Part shown: piece after piece, positions 36,552-51,095 of the stretch
How positions within the stretch are numbered: position 1 is the first letter of the stretch
Layout of the letters: every line of letters begins with the position of its first letter
From: Puffinus mauretanicus
Lineage: Eukaryota; Chordata; Aves; Procellariiformes; Procellariidae
DNA: 64,000 nucleotides
Direction of reading: 5' to 3'
Assembly (NCBI GenBank): GCA_023333565.1
Contig: JAJKFH010001810.1
Location: 992,001 to 1,056,000, forward strand
The notes under the pieces: model-generated
Database searches by the model: none
What the model was told of the DNA's origin: nothing
Seen by the model: only the letters and a program-made list of their open reading frames with translations
Made by a program: the position numbers and the translations under genes

Positions 36552-39500
36552 ATTCTTTGCATAGAGTTATAAACTTCCACAGATGCACTCAGCATGATCC
36601 CAACGAACAGTCTGAAAACAGGAGCACTGCAGCAGATTTTGACTTGGAGCTGCTGTCTGACACATCTCTTCCTCAAGAAAAATGGTTTGGACATACTAAG
36701 TGACCAGGTGATCTGACTAACCGAGCACTTTAAATTAAGTTTAGAAGTATTCAGTTGTATGACCATGTGAAACTAGTAGTTGAACTGAATAACATTGATA
36801 CTTTATATTGACACTTTCTAATGTCTCTGATTTGACTCTAAATTGTCAGACTTTAAGCTTCAACCCATAATGCTTTAGCTCCTTATGCGAAAAGGCATTT
36901 AGTACTCATAATGTGAGCAGGGACTTAAAACCAGTTTTACTTTCTCAGTCTAATCATTTACTTAGAAGTAATTATACGCTAAGATGTTTTGCTGACTATA
37001 GATGGACTTGGGCATATTTGCAAGTGCTTTCCCAATCAGGAGAAGATTTGGACCCTCTTTAGGATGGATACAAGAGTGGCCGCGTCTGGGCAGACTGCAG
37101 GTCCGCATCCTCCACATCCTATTTCTGGTAGTGGTGACAGCGGTTTCCCAGTGAAAAGTAAAGGGACAGGACAGTACTGTCCCAGCACGCAATGATTTGT
37201 GGCTCAGGGATTTAGTAGCCTTGTAGTGTGGTTTGGTTTTTTTTTCCTTAATGAGTTCATCCATGAGTTTTGCAATTAAAACCTGCCTTGCAGTTAACTT
37301 TTTGTTTTCTTTAAAAGTCTGTGACAAGCCTTTCCGCAGAGAAGTACAGGAATGTTTTGGTTTTCTAAAGTTTTGCCCCGCGCATGTAAATACCATGTCA
37401 GCTGGTTAAAATGTTACTATTTTCCTACCGACTTTTTCATACACATTTTCCTATGTATAGTTATGTTTTTAAGACATTTCTTTGCTTATTTAAATTCATC
37501 AATAATTCTCTTCTACGTTCATTAAAATGCTCTGTGCATACAGATTGTCTTTTTGTGTTTTTTCTTCCTGAGGTTCAATATATACTCTCCTCCAAGATGT
37601 GAATGTTGGATAAAATTTTCTTCACTAATATAAAGAACAATATTTTACAATAGAAAGCTGCATGATTTTCCCAAATAAAAAAAAATTCACAAGTGTCTTG
37701 CAAAAACCAAACCCAAAAAACTATGAAAACCTGCATGGTTACACTGCTGGTACATAATGCAAGGATATTCTTTGAAAATAAACTGTACTTCTCCTACTCC
37801 TTTTTCCTAACTTGGGCTCCTTAGGATTTTACTAACTCTAGAAATTAAATTCAGAGTTCTCTTTTTACCATTACTTTATGTCATTCTTATGCTTGTCCAT
37901 CTTAATTTAAATACCATTGAAGCTGACTTCAGACTCCTGTAGCTGGTGATTTATTCTTTAGCTCCTCCAGAGAGACTGTGATGTTTCACGTCAGGAACCC
38001 TGTGTGTTCACTGGCAGTAGAATTATATTCATCGGTCTTTTTCCTTCTCTGAGAATTACAAACATGTCGTTAAAGGATGGGACCATGACTTTGTTAGTGC
38101 ATCATTTCCTTGAAGAAATGAAATAATTGAGAGTGCTCGGCTTAGTTCTGTTGAGTCACATATGGTAAAGTTCATGTCACACTAATACTTGTCCATCTGT
38201 TGATACTGTTGACATCAAAGGAAAGTACTGGTATGAGGGGGTAAAATTGCGTCTGACTTATTTTATGCATCCTATAACCTCACCTGCATTAATTCAGCAT
38301 TTCATGAAAGATATGGATTCTGAGTTTTTGCTTTCAGTGTTCGTGATCTTCTCCTTGGTCCTTATAGATGAGGAGCTCCCTTCATGACATGAAAGAGTTG
38401 ATAAATCATTCATCTACATTTTTTGTATACAAGAAGTGGTGTATACATGGAAAAAGGGCTCCTTCAGAAGGGATTTATGTGAGGAGGTGGTCCTAACTGT
38501 GATTTAGAAAGGGTGATGGAAAGTGCTGCAGCAGTTGTAGAAGCAGATGTTTCTTGTTCTTCTCTTCCTCATAGTGGTATAAACAAATAAAAAAAAAGGG
38601 AAACTTTTTCTGCTGGAGAGCATCAAGGCAAGGGTTGAAGAACATAGTGCTATTGCTTGACTGTGTTAACATTCTGGAAGTAATTTTTTTTCTTCCATAC
38701 ATATAATATATGTTTATAAATATATGAGTATACATACACATCTCTAATTTTTTTTTTTTTTGAGAGCTATGGGTAGGACTTTTTATCTGTAGGTAGAAAA
38801 TGTATAAGACTTTGTGTAGTATTGCTACACAATAATATAATATATAATGATGATTATGGGCCACAGTACTAATCTAGAATGTTTTTCATACAAGTTTTGA
38901 TGCATATATATGAGATAGTTACAATGAACCCGTTCACTCTGGCGGCCAAGCAATGTGCAGTGTGGGACAGTATTCTGCAGTAGGAAATAAAATGATCATA
39001 AACTTTGAAATAAGATTGACTAGATGCCTACCCAAGTAGGTGCAGTCTATAGTGCAGAGTTTGAAGGTATTAATTTCAGTAGCAAAGTGCCTATCTTTGG
39101 TTTTTGTTGCTGAATGTCATTGCAATGCTGGCCTTAACTGAATTTTCTAAAATCACAGGGGCTGTGATCCCAACAGTGTCTCTTCAGCACACCTAATTTA
39201 TTACAAATCAGCTTTCTTTCAACCTCGTGGAAATCTACCCAGTGAGAAGGTGCAATAGTCTTGCTGGCCATTTGTGTAGCTTTCTCACTGTAGGCTGAAG
39301 CTACCACAGTGGAAAGTGGAATAGCAGACAGAAGCAAGAGAAAAGGAAGAGAGCGAAGGGCTTTAACAAAAAGGAACTTTATCTAGCATTCCTAAACTGG
39401 ACAAAAATTCTCATTGGTAATTCATAATCTCTAGAACAGTACTTATGGTTTGAATTTTTTTTAACATTAGCCTAAAAAGTCTCATTTATTCAAACATCCT

Positions 39501-42500
39501 ATCCATACAAGAAGCTTAGTTGACAGAATGCTGTTGTTTGTTTATATCTGCCATATATTTACCCTTTTTACAGTGTGTAAATGAACCACAAAGGCATTAT
39601 TTCTGAATTCTCAGTCAGCACATGCAGATTGCTAGGATCCAGACAGCTTAATCAAAAGGTATGTTGCTGTCAACACAGCACTTCCAGGTGTCTTCTCATT
39701 CATTTATAGGTTATGATTGGTAATATATGAATAATGCTGTTTCACTCTGCTTATCAGACGTTTCTCCTGGATGTCTTTGATTATTTTCAGAATGCATGAA
39801 CTCAAGACGAAGCAAAGTAAGACAAGGAACAAAATGGAGAAAGTAAAATGTGGGAGAGAAGGTCCCAGGAAAAAAAAAATCAGAGATTATTAAACTAAAA
39901 TATTATTGGTTTTAGAAATCACATGTTCTGTCATATTCAAGAGAGACTGTACAGCCCTGAGGAGATTCTCCAGCACAGGGAAAATCAGCACAAGGAACGT
40001 GCATTTCCTAGGTCTGTCTTAGTTCATCAAAGTATGTTGAAATCTCATGCTGGGCTAAAGCTGGCCCTCTAAAATACCCACAATTGACTCATTCCAATGA
40101 AAAAATTGTATTCTTTATTTTTTAGCTGGTATTATGAGTTGTTCTTAATGCATCTATGTTTCTGTCCCAAGTTCTCACCAAAGTAGGGTGAAACAATGGT
40201 GCCCCCTGAGAAATAGGGGAGAAACACATATTTGTGTTGGATGACACAAATTTGTGTAGGATAACTTTCATATGTGTGTGAAAATGGAGATTTACCAGGT
40301 AGCGTTTAGTTGCCATCATGCCAGAACTGCATGCCGGGTCCCTTGCTGCTGAGGTGGCACCTTGACCTCCCTGGCTCACTCTGCATCCTCCTTCTCTGGA
40401 ACCAAAACGGTTGTGGTGTCACTCACCTTCAGAAGTAGTGCTGGCCCACAAACACTAAGTAACTTCGCCTTTCTTTTCAGACCTCCGACCTTGGGAAGCA
40501 AGGGTTACAGTTCAGGTGTTCAAGACCATGTGAAAATGGAAGAAAAAACCAAGCATGGATGTGTTTTATGGTTTGCAGACAAACCAGAGTGGCTACGTCC
40601 CCTACCAGAAAAAATCCATAGGTGAAATAATGCCTCCTTACATTTCTATATCACATTTTTCTGATTCTTTTGAATCATCCTTGGTTCAGATCAGTGTACT
40701 TCAAGGAGCTCCCCCATATACCTTTTCTTTCTTACAAACCATGGAGCCCTACCTGCCACCAATGTCCTTCTTTCTTGCCTGCTCCCACAGCTTTGCTATT
40801 GAAGCATCTTTGTTCAGGGCCTCCTGTGTCCCTGGAATTCATCTTGACCCTTTCAAGTAGTGCATCTTTCAGGTCTGGCAGTAGCACCAACTAGTTTGTT
40901 CTGCCAGTAAGATATTTCTATCCTCTATGCTCAAATTTACTTCAGAAAGCATGCAGAAACTTGTTTTGACCCAGAATTGTGGCATTCCATGATTCCAGAT
41001 CATTCCTGTTCTGATGGGAGCAAGCCTGGTATAACAATCTCCCATTGTCCCTGGTCTGGGAGATACGTGACACAGCCTTGACAACATATGGTAGTCTCTA
41101 TAGCCAGTGATGGCAGTAATTTCATTGAATTATCCAAAATTATTAAATTGTTCACAGAGTCCCCAGATTATCACACTGGGGGCCAGGGTTTTCCTTTGGA
41201 AGTCTGTTAGGTCGGACAATGATGACAAAATTGAGATCACTCACTATCTGCAGAGTAATAGCGAGTTTATTTGTTTGTTTTTAAAAAAGTCAGGATAAAA
41301 GAAACACTGTGTCCTCAGTATGCAGAAAAAAAAGAAAAAAACTAGAAATAGATTTTATAGACATGAGTAGTGCTGATAGATTCGCCATGAATAGCAGAAC
41401 AACTGGAAAATAATAGTAGTAATATAACGAGCAAAATTTTCTACACTGTGTACTAGCAAGTAAATTGTGTAGTTGTGTTAATGTAACATTAGTATTCCAG
41501 AGTGGAAATCCTTCCTGGAAACAGGTACAAGTCGTCTTTTATTACGTACCTATTTAATCTTCGTATCTTTGTATCTCACATTTTCCTTGTGTTTGTCAAA
41601 ATGAAATGTGGACTATTTTTTATTAAATTGCACATTTTATGTTTGGGGGTTTTTTTAATAAAAAAAATTCTTCCAGCTTTGTTTCCTTCATGGCAATCAT
41701 GAATTAATCTGCATATTTCTGATAAAATATATCCGTTTTATAAAGCCACACCTAACTTGTGCTACAGAAGCTGAAAGAGACCAAAATTAGGGCATCAGTC
41801 TCATTCCAGGACATCTGTTTCACATGTAGGTTCTTACAACACACACATTTTCTGCTTGCTTGATTTTAAACTCAGACTGAAAACTGAGGAAAGGTCTTTT
41901 TTGTAACCCGTATGAGTGATACTGAACAGTTTCTAATGTGTTAATTCACATGGCTGGTTCTTTAGTATTAAATGAAATGGCTGTATTAGTTTCTGTTATT
42001 TCCTTACTAAGTCCTTCTGTGTGCTAAATCTGCATTAATAAATGTCACATAAGCCTCTCTTATGCTTCCAAAATTGTATGTTAGTATAAACAAGGATTAA
42101 TCCCATTATATTTTAATTCTCTGTCCTTGTATTTTTATAAGAACAGCATTTTATGTTTCCAAGTATTGCAGAGTCCTGTTGCAAACTTAATAAGCTGATA
42201 GGGCACCTATGTGCTCCCATCATTGAAGTGCAAACCTTGTGGAGTGGGAAAGGTGGCAGCTGCTTAACTCTCGTGGCAGATTGGGGCAGGAGGTGAACAC
42301 CTCTTCAGTTTAAACTATGATGGGCTTCGCTTAGATAAAGCGCAATTACCCCCCAAATGTCTTGCACAGCCACTACAATATTCTTTGCAAAACTCTGCTT
42401 GAAGCTGAGTTCTGCTGAGATGCCTACTCTGCACTTGACAGTATTAGGTGGTGTGCTGTGGTCATTATATTTACAGTGATTGTTTTTGCTGGTATTTCTG

Positions 42501-44282
42501 TTTTCTCTTTCTTTGTGGGTTTGTTAGATCTGCCTGTTGTCTCCTGCACAAAGTCTGAAACCTTTTGGTGAGAGGAATTGCCTTTTTGTATATAACGACT
42601 AGCATGACAATTTCAAGTTGGGAGTCTCTAGTTTCTATGGTAATGTAAGTCAGTATTCATGTTAAATCTGGAGTTAGCCATAATGACTTTCTTGGTAATA
42701 GTCATTGGAAGTATTCTGTATCATTTTAACATAGGATCTGTAACTCAAATTGACAATATTTCAGTCTTGGTGATAGAAGCTGTAAAGTGCACGAAAGTTG
42801 AGCAATATGATTTAAGAGAAAATACCCAGTTATGACTAATGCGGAGCTTCTACTAGTGGTAGCACTGGTCTGTTGTCTCATGGTCTTTCAATTACAGCTA
42901 GTGCTAGCACAGTCTATTCAAAAACCTTAGCTATACTGTATACAGAGCATAAATTTCCTGAACAATTTTGTTTTTCTTTTTATCTGCTCCATTTACTTGT
43001 AGAAGAACATTTTCCCCCCTGTAAACTTCTAGAAGAATTACTGGAATTTCTGATAAGCCAGTAAAAAGAGCGTTTTCAACACTCAGTCTATCTGGTCATT
43101 TTCCAGTAAAAATAGCATAAAAGATTTCAGGAAAAGAATGCATCGCAGCACTGGAGGTTTTGTTGAAAAATCAGTAAAATCAAGATGTTGGGTTTTCTTA
43201 ATTAAAAGTCAGTAATTAAAATACTAATTCAAAGGTCTTCTGGATTCATATTTATGTTGTGTTTTTATGTTATGTGCCTGTGGTACTTGTGTACTGAAAT
43301 ACTCTTCAGAACAGCTGAACTTATAAAATTTAAAAATCTCTGCTTTAAATATGTGTGAAATATTGTAGGGGTTTGTGTACAGTTAATCTGACTTAAGTAT
43401 AACACCTGCTTTGCCTGGGGATTCATTTCTGTGTATGTGTTTTAAGGGTAATAAAATTAATGTTTCCGAATGTAAAAGTTGGAGAAACTGAAGGGCTTTT
43501 TTTGCATACCTGAGAAAGCACCTCCTGCGTGTGAACAGAGCCGTATCAGTGTCTCTTAGGAAATGAGGCAGATCCCATTGGGATCACACAGTGTTCTTCC
43601 AGGTTGATACTAAGTAGATTTCTAGTAAGTAGTAAGCAAGTTTCTTAGCAATTGCTGTAGGACCTGGTTGCAGTGAGCTGCAGAATTCCTCCCTCCGTAT
43701 CTGCACGTTGTTGGCCAGCTAGTGAGGAGGATGCTGCTGGGAAAGAGATTTGCAGCTGAGACATTACAACAGAGGTCTTCACATGTATCCCTCTAGACAC
43801 TAATATTACTTTTGTTATTAAACCGTCTGAATGGCTTCCAGATTCTAAAAATCCTTTACAAAAAGAGCTTATTCAGACTCCCCCAACAGGGAGTTGGGTG
43901 TCCTCCCCAGCCTCAGTGAATCCCCAGTGGGGAGGGAAGCTGGGACGGCGTAAAACTTCCTCGCATCTTTGGTCTCCTGATCTAGGCTATGAGATGCTGT
44001 TCTTGAAAGGTCTTGGGAAATTGCTGAGTTTCACAATCATAGTGATTATATTTTCATCATATGTGCTGTCTTTTTATGGTTTTTTTTAACGTTATTTAAA
44101 GTCTGTCTAGCTTTTTAGAAAGAAAGGATTTACGTAAATATGTATGGTTTACCAATAGAACTGGCACTCTATTTCTCCAATGCAATTGCTTAGTTTTTTC
44201 TTTTTATTATTTAAAAAATTAATCTCTTAAAACATGGATGTTATTATTAGTGTATCAAGACAACTGAAAATCAGATCCCATG

Positions 44283-44455
44283 GAGACAGGAACTACAAGC
44301 TGGCAGTGAGAAACAGCCACTGCCCCAAAGGGTTTATAAAGGCTAATTAGACACAGCGGATAGGTAGGAAGAGACAGAACCGCACGGTGGGGAAATGACT
44401 TGCCAAAAATCTCGGATCAATCAATAACAGAGTGAAGAACCCTGAAATGTAATTT
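44283..44455 (-). mobile_element. L2/MIR-like remnant, antisense
   Basis: The order CACTGCCCCAAAGGGTTTAT, AAGGCTAATTAGACACAG, GGGGAAATGACTTGCC, AATAACAGAGTGAAGAACCC parallels the antisense pattern 'tgccccaaagagcttac...gacttgcccaaggtcac...cagagctgggaata'. Divergence is high. Confidence 0.55.
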
Positions 44456-46074
44456 AAAGTCTATGCAAGCAGTACTGCCTCCAAGTCAAGGCACACAAAC
44501 TGCAAAAAAAAACCCTCTCTTGTTCAAGGAGGATTTCTATTGATTGTTTGAGTAAAATACTTTTGTAGGTATTTATTTGAAATTCCATGACAAATCCTGT
44601 GTAAAGCAGAAGCTTTGTCAATAACAAAGACACACAAGTGTGCAAGGGTCTGTACAGAGGAGAGAGTGTAGTGGAGTGTTGTCTCCTAAAATAAAATGCT
44701 TTTGAGAAATATATTGGAAGTAGTAAGGTGTAGGAAACCGAAGTAATATACATTTATATGTTTTAATGAAATATTTATGGTTTTTTGCAGTGCTAGTTGG
44801 ACATGTAGGTACATCAACCACACCATATGATACATTTACTAAAATTTTTCTGGCCTGTTAAAGCCTGACGAGTGGCAAATTATAAGTAATTCATGTGGGT
44901 TTTTCTGGGGTGTGCGGTTTTTTTCCCCTTTTCTTTTTGTTTTAAAAAACTTCTCATATGTTTTGGAAATATGAGGAGTCCTAAAAAATGTTAGCACAGG
45001 CAAAGTTTGGTTTGCCAAGCAACACGTACAAAATACTAATTAAAAACCCAGTGGGAACCTCTCACTTTTCACAATGCTGGGGGGCTTCAGATCAGCTTCG
45101 GTGGATGGTGGCATCTTTCAGAGCCCTGATGTTGCCATCTTTTGCCCCAGATTGGGTGGGGTTATTGGCAGAATCCTTGATTTAGCCCAACGTGCAAAAA
45201 GTTAGGGCTAGGGTTTAGAGTTGTCAGAGGACAGCCCTCCAAATTACTGAGGATTCGCGGAGCAGTGAGACTGTCTTGGTTTTATGAGGACATACAGTAC
45301 TCCTAGGCAGGGCTCCAATAAGGCCATTTCACTTGCCGTTACACCAAAGGTTACACTTTGTGGCTCTGTGCTTTCGTCCCTCTGTGGAGAGCTGTTGGTC
45401 CCTCTTTGTGCTTCCTCCCCCTTCGCTTTGGCATTGGTTCCTCATTTCTCGCTGGAAACTCTTCCCTCCCGCTCCCCGTGGAGGGGCTGGCACGAAGGAG
45501 AGGGCAGGGGGACTCCCCGGCGCTTACCGGCTGTGAGGAATGTCTGCCTGAGCTGGTGGAGTACGTTTCGCTGTGAGGATCCTCTGGAAGGTCTCCGTGT
45601 CCTCCTCTTCCCGTGCCTAAGGCCAGTGTAGAGTTAAAGAGACCATCAGTGAGGGAGCGGAGTAGGATTTTACCTTGTACAAGCAACGAGACTTAGGTCT
45701 TGATGAAGCCACCCTCATTTTTCAGGAGAAAGGAGTTGCGTAACGTTAAGGATGACATCCAGCTGAGGTTCTGCAATCCTTTTTTTAATCCCCTTTTATC
45801 TACCACAATACTTCTAGGTGCTTTAAATAAAACTGGCACAAGCCAGCTCAGCACATTATGGACACCTGAACTGATGAAAAAGCTCACGTCTCCTTTGACA
45901 ACCCCGTAGTACTGTTCGCTGCACAGCACCCTTCGTTATGTAGTTAGTCTGGTAGGACTTTGGTCCTGAAGTTGATCATGCTGCCCTGCGTTTGCATTGT
46001 TAATTCATCGAGGCTTTTTGCAGGTGCAGTCATTTGTAGGACTAAGGACAAAGGAAACCGTAACAAGCTGATGT

Positions 46075-46215
46075 CTCCGGCCTGAAGACGGGCAGCGGGT
46101 TCGCAGCGCGTGGCGATACCACGCAACGATTTGGTACAGAAAATGTGCAATGTTCTGCGCAGCCAGTGTCGCCCGGGAATAGCTGAGATGAGCGGGGCTT
46201 TGGCTCAGGCACCGG
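46075..46215. promoter_or_regulatory. Intronic CpG-rich patch
   Basis: Roughly 13 CpGs in about 110 bases, including GCGGGTTCGCAGCGCG and TCGCCCGGG, in MAGI2 intron 1. No splice-linked reading frame is apparent. A candidate intragenic regulatory element only. Confidence 0.3.
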
Positions 46216-48944
46216 AGTTAACAATCCGTACTCCTGTAAAGAAAAGGCCCAAACTGTGCGTGACGGAATAGCACTGTGATCATTCCCCTCCCAGGACCAT
46301 CACCAGCTCTTAGCTGTCCTGAATTCTGCCATCGATCGGGCTGTTCAGGCATGCTGGGTGTCCTCGTGGCAGGAGATGAAAATACCCGTGTTTGAAGGGT
46401 GCTGGGTCATCCTGCGCTGGAGAATACTGAGTTTTTTCTCGTGCATGTGTGTATCTCCCACTGTCATCGGAAGGATGGGATAGCTGAAGCTGCAGAGGGT
46501 GCTGGGCCCAACCACATCCCAAAACAGACGAGTGAGTAGTGGATGGCCCTCCAGGTGGTGGGGGATCGGAGCTTTCCCTCAGGGAATGTCAGATGGGGCA
46601 CCATACAGCTGTCCCCAAACACACGCTTGCAAGCAGGTAACCTGAATGGGCTCCTAAACTGATGCAGAGACCGTTCTGTGGAGCAGGTCTGTACCGTAAT
46701 CTCCAGTGACCCTTGGTGGAGGACTACACTTGGGTAGGAATTCCTCAATTAATATTTGAAAGATTTCCTTCTTTCTCCTCTGTTTTATTTTTTAAAAGCA
46801 CAAAATGAAACCGAATGCTAACCCTTCAAAATTTTTTTTGAAGCAGAATCCTTCTTTTCTGACCAGTCTTTCTCAGCTGAGTTACATCTGTCTGACTTGA
46901 GAGCAAGTGCTCCCTGCCGCATTGCCAGGCACAGGTTATGCACAGCGAGAAGAGTGCCATCTACTCCGTCACCAGCTAGTTGCAGCTTTTACGTTCCGTT
47001 CGGAAGCCTTCCTAGCAAGAGCCGACCACATCTCATCACGTTTATCTTCTAAGATGTGATGGATCACAGAACCAGTGTGGCATTGCTATGAGTCAAAAGT
47101 TTATGCACATGTTTATTCATGTTTTGCCTGAAAACAGTGTTGTGTGTCACTGCTGAGAGGCAATTTCTGATCAAATCCAGGAACAGCCTAGCCTCTGTGT
47201 CTCTATAGCCTTTTTAAAAGTTTTTTTTTCCCTTTGGGCTGGCAGTTACAGGTACTGCTGTCTCCTGAAAACAGCCTGCAGTTAGGGAGGGTGGACCTGC
47301 AGTGCATGATTTACACAGGAGTTTTTCAGGGGGGCAGCAGAAAAGAAAGGGGGAAAAAAACCCCAACCAAGATGGTTCACCCAGGTCTGCAAGTCAAGGA
47401 TCCCTCTTTATATTTTACATTTTTTTTTTTAATATTTTTTCTGTTATGAAGAGCATATCTGTTGAATTTGCAGTAATTATTTTCTAAATCAAATGGTTAA
47501 ATTTTATTATAAGGTATAGATGACCTTACAAATACAGATTTTTTTCTGACCTTTTTTTTCCCCCCTTGCTGCTCTAACCTGCACATGGCAAGCGCAGTTT
47601 GACTGCTCTGAATGCTTTGAATTTTATGTAAAACATATCTCCAAAAGTAAAAGGGACCTGAGAGGCTCCATCTTTAAGTCGTATAAGGTATTTTACACGT
47701 TTGGGGCTTTGTCTAAGAAACAAGAAACCCTTACGTTTGGAAAATGAAATAATCAATTTGATTAACAATATTATAGGTCATACAACCTTAGAATTTGGCT
47801 TTGGGGGGCTAGAAACGGCAGTTTTCTCAACATAAATTGCAGATGTTCTGTAGCTTTCAGGGCAAGATAGACATTTCTGACAACGTCTGAGCCCAATGGA
47901 GCTGCCCGTGCCGAGCAGCCCAGCGACTGGCGCAGCTGGAAGTGGCTGCCATCCCCAGAAATGCTTCACCAGCCTGCTGGAGCCTGCTCCTAGTTCCCAC
48001 AGGAGCAGCCCGTTTCCAGTGCCATCCTAAACACAACGCGATAGCTTCTGACTGCTCCAGCCCAGGGATGGTCATAACTACTTCCACCTGGGGTTTTTTT
48101 ATTAGTCAGCTTGGAGATCTTCCTTCAGCTCATTTTCCTTTGAAAAAAGATCATCTGTTAACAATCAGCTGGGCGGCATGTTTGCTTGCAAAGCACCTGC
48201 AACAACACAGAATTTCTGCTTCGCTTATGTCAAACAAGATAGCCAAGAATTACATGCCCATGCTGATGTATGCCATACTGGTTGGAATTACATTGGAAAT
48301 GCATGAATTTCTTGTGTCTTGCTGAGCTTTGCTTTATTTTCGTGTGCCAATATCAACTACCCAGGGCAATTTCATATCAATATCATCAAGTTCACGGTAC
48401 AGTGTGGAACATTTTGCATTTCTGTTGCAGGAGAATTGCCAATCGACTGTTTGTAGATCCTGCATTTCCGTGTGTTTTAAATGTTTGTAATTGAGTTTTT
48501 CTTACTAAAGCTGTCTGCAAGCAATGCTTGTAATTTGTTTCTGGTTTAGAACTGTTTATGAAACAATGAAATTTTGGATTGTCTTGTTTTACAGAAAGGT
48601 TTGCGAAGTATTCTTGTAATTGCTTATTATAAATATAAAGAATAATCTGGCCAGCAAAGCAAGTGAGGAAAGAGGGAAAAAAGAGGTAGGAGTGGAAGAC
48701 AGTGCTGAGTAATTGTTGCTTAACAGCCTGCAAAGATTTGTCAGTCTGCAGTGCTGGTGCTACTGCATGAGAATTTCCATCTTTTCAGATTACATATCCT
48801 AGCATAGGACTCTTCAGTCGTTTTTTAAGAAGGACAGCATCTAACTTAAGAGCTGGGAAGTTTCACTGGGAAATGGAGACGTCCTGCCTTCTGAGCCCTG
48901 GCTCTGACGCACGGGAAGGGCTCTGCCACAGCCCAACCTAGGAG

Positions 48945-49500
48945 ATGGAGGAGGCCTGGAGCTGGTGCCCTAACCCGGACTACGGAGGGGGAGGTACGAG
49001 CCTTTCATCCTGTGGGAGAGGGGGGGGAGGTTGCTCTCCTGGGCGATTCCAGCCCCTTGTGCTTGTGGAAACCATGGGAGACCGAGGGGGGAGTTGCGCT
49101 CTTAGCCCTGGGACAACTGCCTCCCCACCGTTCTTGCTGCCCATCTCCAGAGAGGAACTTCGCTTCCCTCCCCTCTCCCCTCTCCTCTGACATCCCTTCC
49201 AGTCGGATTGGCACCTAGAAAGGGAGAATCCGCCAAGGGCTTCACGCTGAGCATTGCAGAGGCGCGTTGCCCTGACCTGGCTCTGTCGCATAGAGCCACC
49301 CGCTGCCGGAGCCCAGCGCTGAGGCTTTGGCTGAGCGTGGAGCCTTGCTGACCCCAGGGGCTTCCCACTGACGAGCTCTTTGCTCGGCCGCTTCCCCACC
49401 GCCAGGCTGCACGTCCCGCCGGCTGGGAGCGGGGCAGGGGCCGGGGCTCTTGGCAGGCTCCTCCCCGGTGCCTTGCGAGCCAGAATCGACACGCGGATAT
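48945..49500. other. GC-rich block in intron 1
   Basis: About 550 bases of clearly higher GC content than the flanks, with G-runs such as GGGAGAGGGGGGGGAGG near 49014-49030. Overlapping frames exist on both strands, none with a recognisable domain. CpG density is moderate. It could be an alternative promoter, an isochore-like fluctuation or an unrecognised repeat. Confidence 0.4.
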
Positions 49501-50929
49501 TCGTGGAAAAGTCTCATCTCAACAGATCGTTAAAGCTGTTTGTTGTCCTTCGTCGTACGACAGTGTTCAGCTCAGCAGAGGAAATAAATGTACTTGGTCT
49601 AAAAAAAATTTTATGTTCCTCCCAATTTTTGTGAATCTGCATAACAAAAACGCCTGGAGAAGCTGTGTGTTTAATGCATAAGTGGCTAAGTTAAAGTAAC
49701 ATTAAGAACTTGATTTAAACCAACAAACTCAAGGATTTCTGAATGAAACCCCAAAATCTGTCTTTTCATCCAGGTTTTGTTAAGCATGTTATGTATGTAA
49801 AATGTCCTCTTTTTGTGATTGTTTCCTGGTTTAGGGCATGCTTTTTTAATTTAATTAGTGGGAGAGGCTCAGTTCTTCTGTACTATGTCAAAACATCCAG
49901 AGCAACTCCCTGATCCCATGTGTTGGGTCCTTACTGGTACGTTGGAGTATGTTCAGCATCAATCAGATGAACACTCTCCTGTATCACAGTCTTCGGTCCT
50001 GTGATTTGAAAGGAGTTACGTGGGTAATCTCACTGTGTTTCTAAGATGTTGGAGCACTTGGCTCTTTTCACACTTGTACCCTATGTTTTAAATATGTGTT
50101 TTATTCTATAGCTCAAATACCAGCACATTCAATATATGAAGTGTTATGTTGTTGCTATCCACGGCGTTTAATGGATGTAGCTCCTGAGGAGCTCAATATT
50201 GATAAAGATACTGTCTCAAGGAGGAAAGATATAAACACCCCCCCTCCAAAAAAAAACAACCAACACCAAACCCTAAGAGAAAAAAGAACAAACAGAAGGG
50301 AAGTTAAAGTGAAAATTTATAGCATGCAGAAGAGGGGTGGGAGACTCCATAATTTAAAACCAACGTTAATCCATTACAGGTGATGTGACGCTTTGAAAAC
50401 CTGACAGCAGTGTTTAGCTTGCAGCTGGTGGAGGCTGGAGATGTCTGCGCGGCAGCTCATCAGCCACGCAGCCGGGTGAAGGGAACCAAGGTGCTTCTGC
50501 TCGGGGGGTCGGCGTGGGCTTGGCAGGGGTGGCTGCTGCTGGGAGGGGAGAGCTGTGCCGGTGCCGTCTGGGGGCTTTGGTGGTGGTATCTGGGTGGATG
50601 GAGGAAGGGCTGGAGGTAGGCTGCACAACCGCTCCTCGCCATACTAAGACAGACCAGTACATCACTTTTTGAAAGCTCACTTTTCTAGAGTTATTTATAT
50701 GCAGCTGTATATGTAAAGGGGTCTGTATATTATAGTCATGACAAAAGAACAGCGGTTTATGATATATCGCATTTGACACAGTGCTGAGATATGGTAATGT
50801 CAGTATCGTGTTCGTTACCTGTTTTAAAGTGACAAATCTACATATAGTTTCAGTATTTTCAATGAGGCGTTTGAAATGTTTGGTGACATAGATTTTAAGA
50901 TATTTGAGTAGATTAGGCAATGGCAAGTC

Positions 50930-51095
50930 AGGAGATCTGGGCTCTGCCTGGTTCTCTAGAAACCTTAAATAAATTTCTTAGTCTCTCTGCCTTAGTTCCC
51001 CAATGGTAATAAAATCTGCAATGATAATAAAATCATATAGAGTACTAAACTAATAATAGGTCTGTTCTACAGAAAGATGTTCTGAGGGTAAGTCC
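50930..51095 (+). mobile_element. MIR/L2-like remnant
   Basis: Ordered landmarks: CAGGAGATCTGGGCTCTGCC, TTTCTTAGTCTCTCTGCC, TTAGTTCCCCAATGGTAATA, and AATGATAATAAAATC. These match the 'ggagacctgggtt...cctctctgtgcctcagtttcccc...aatggggataatg' pattern of ancient tRNA-derived SINEs. It sits in MAGI2 intron 1 in sense orientation. Confidence 0.65.

Noticed and set aside
36962..37396. 144-codon minus-strand frame in intron 1
   Set aside because: No family resemblance and no supporting signals. A frame of this length is expected by chance somewhere in 64 kb.
45284..45686. Overlapping frames on both strands in a GC-richer patch
   Set aside because: Mutually overlapping frames on both strands without domains indicate local base composition rather than coding sequence.
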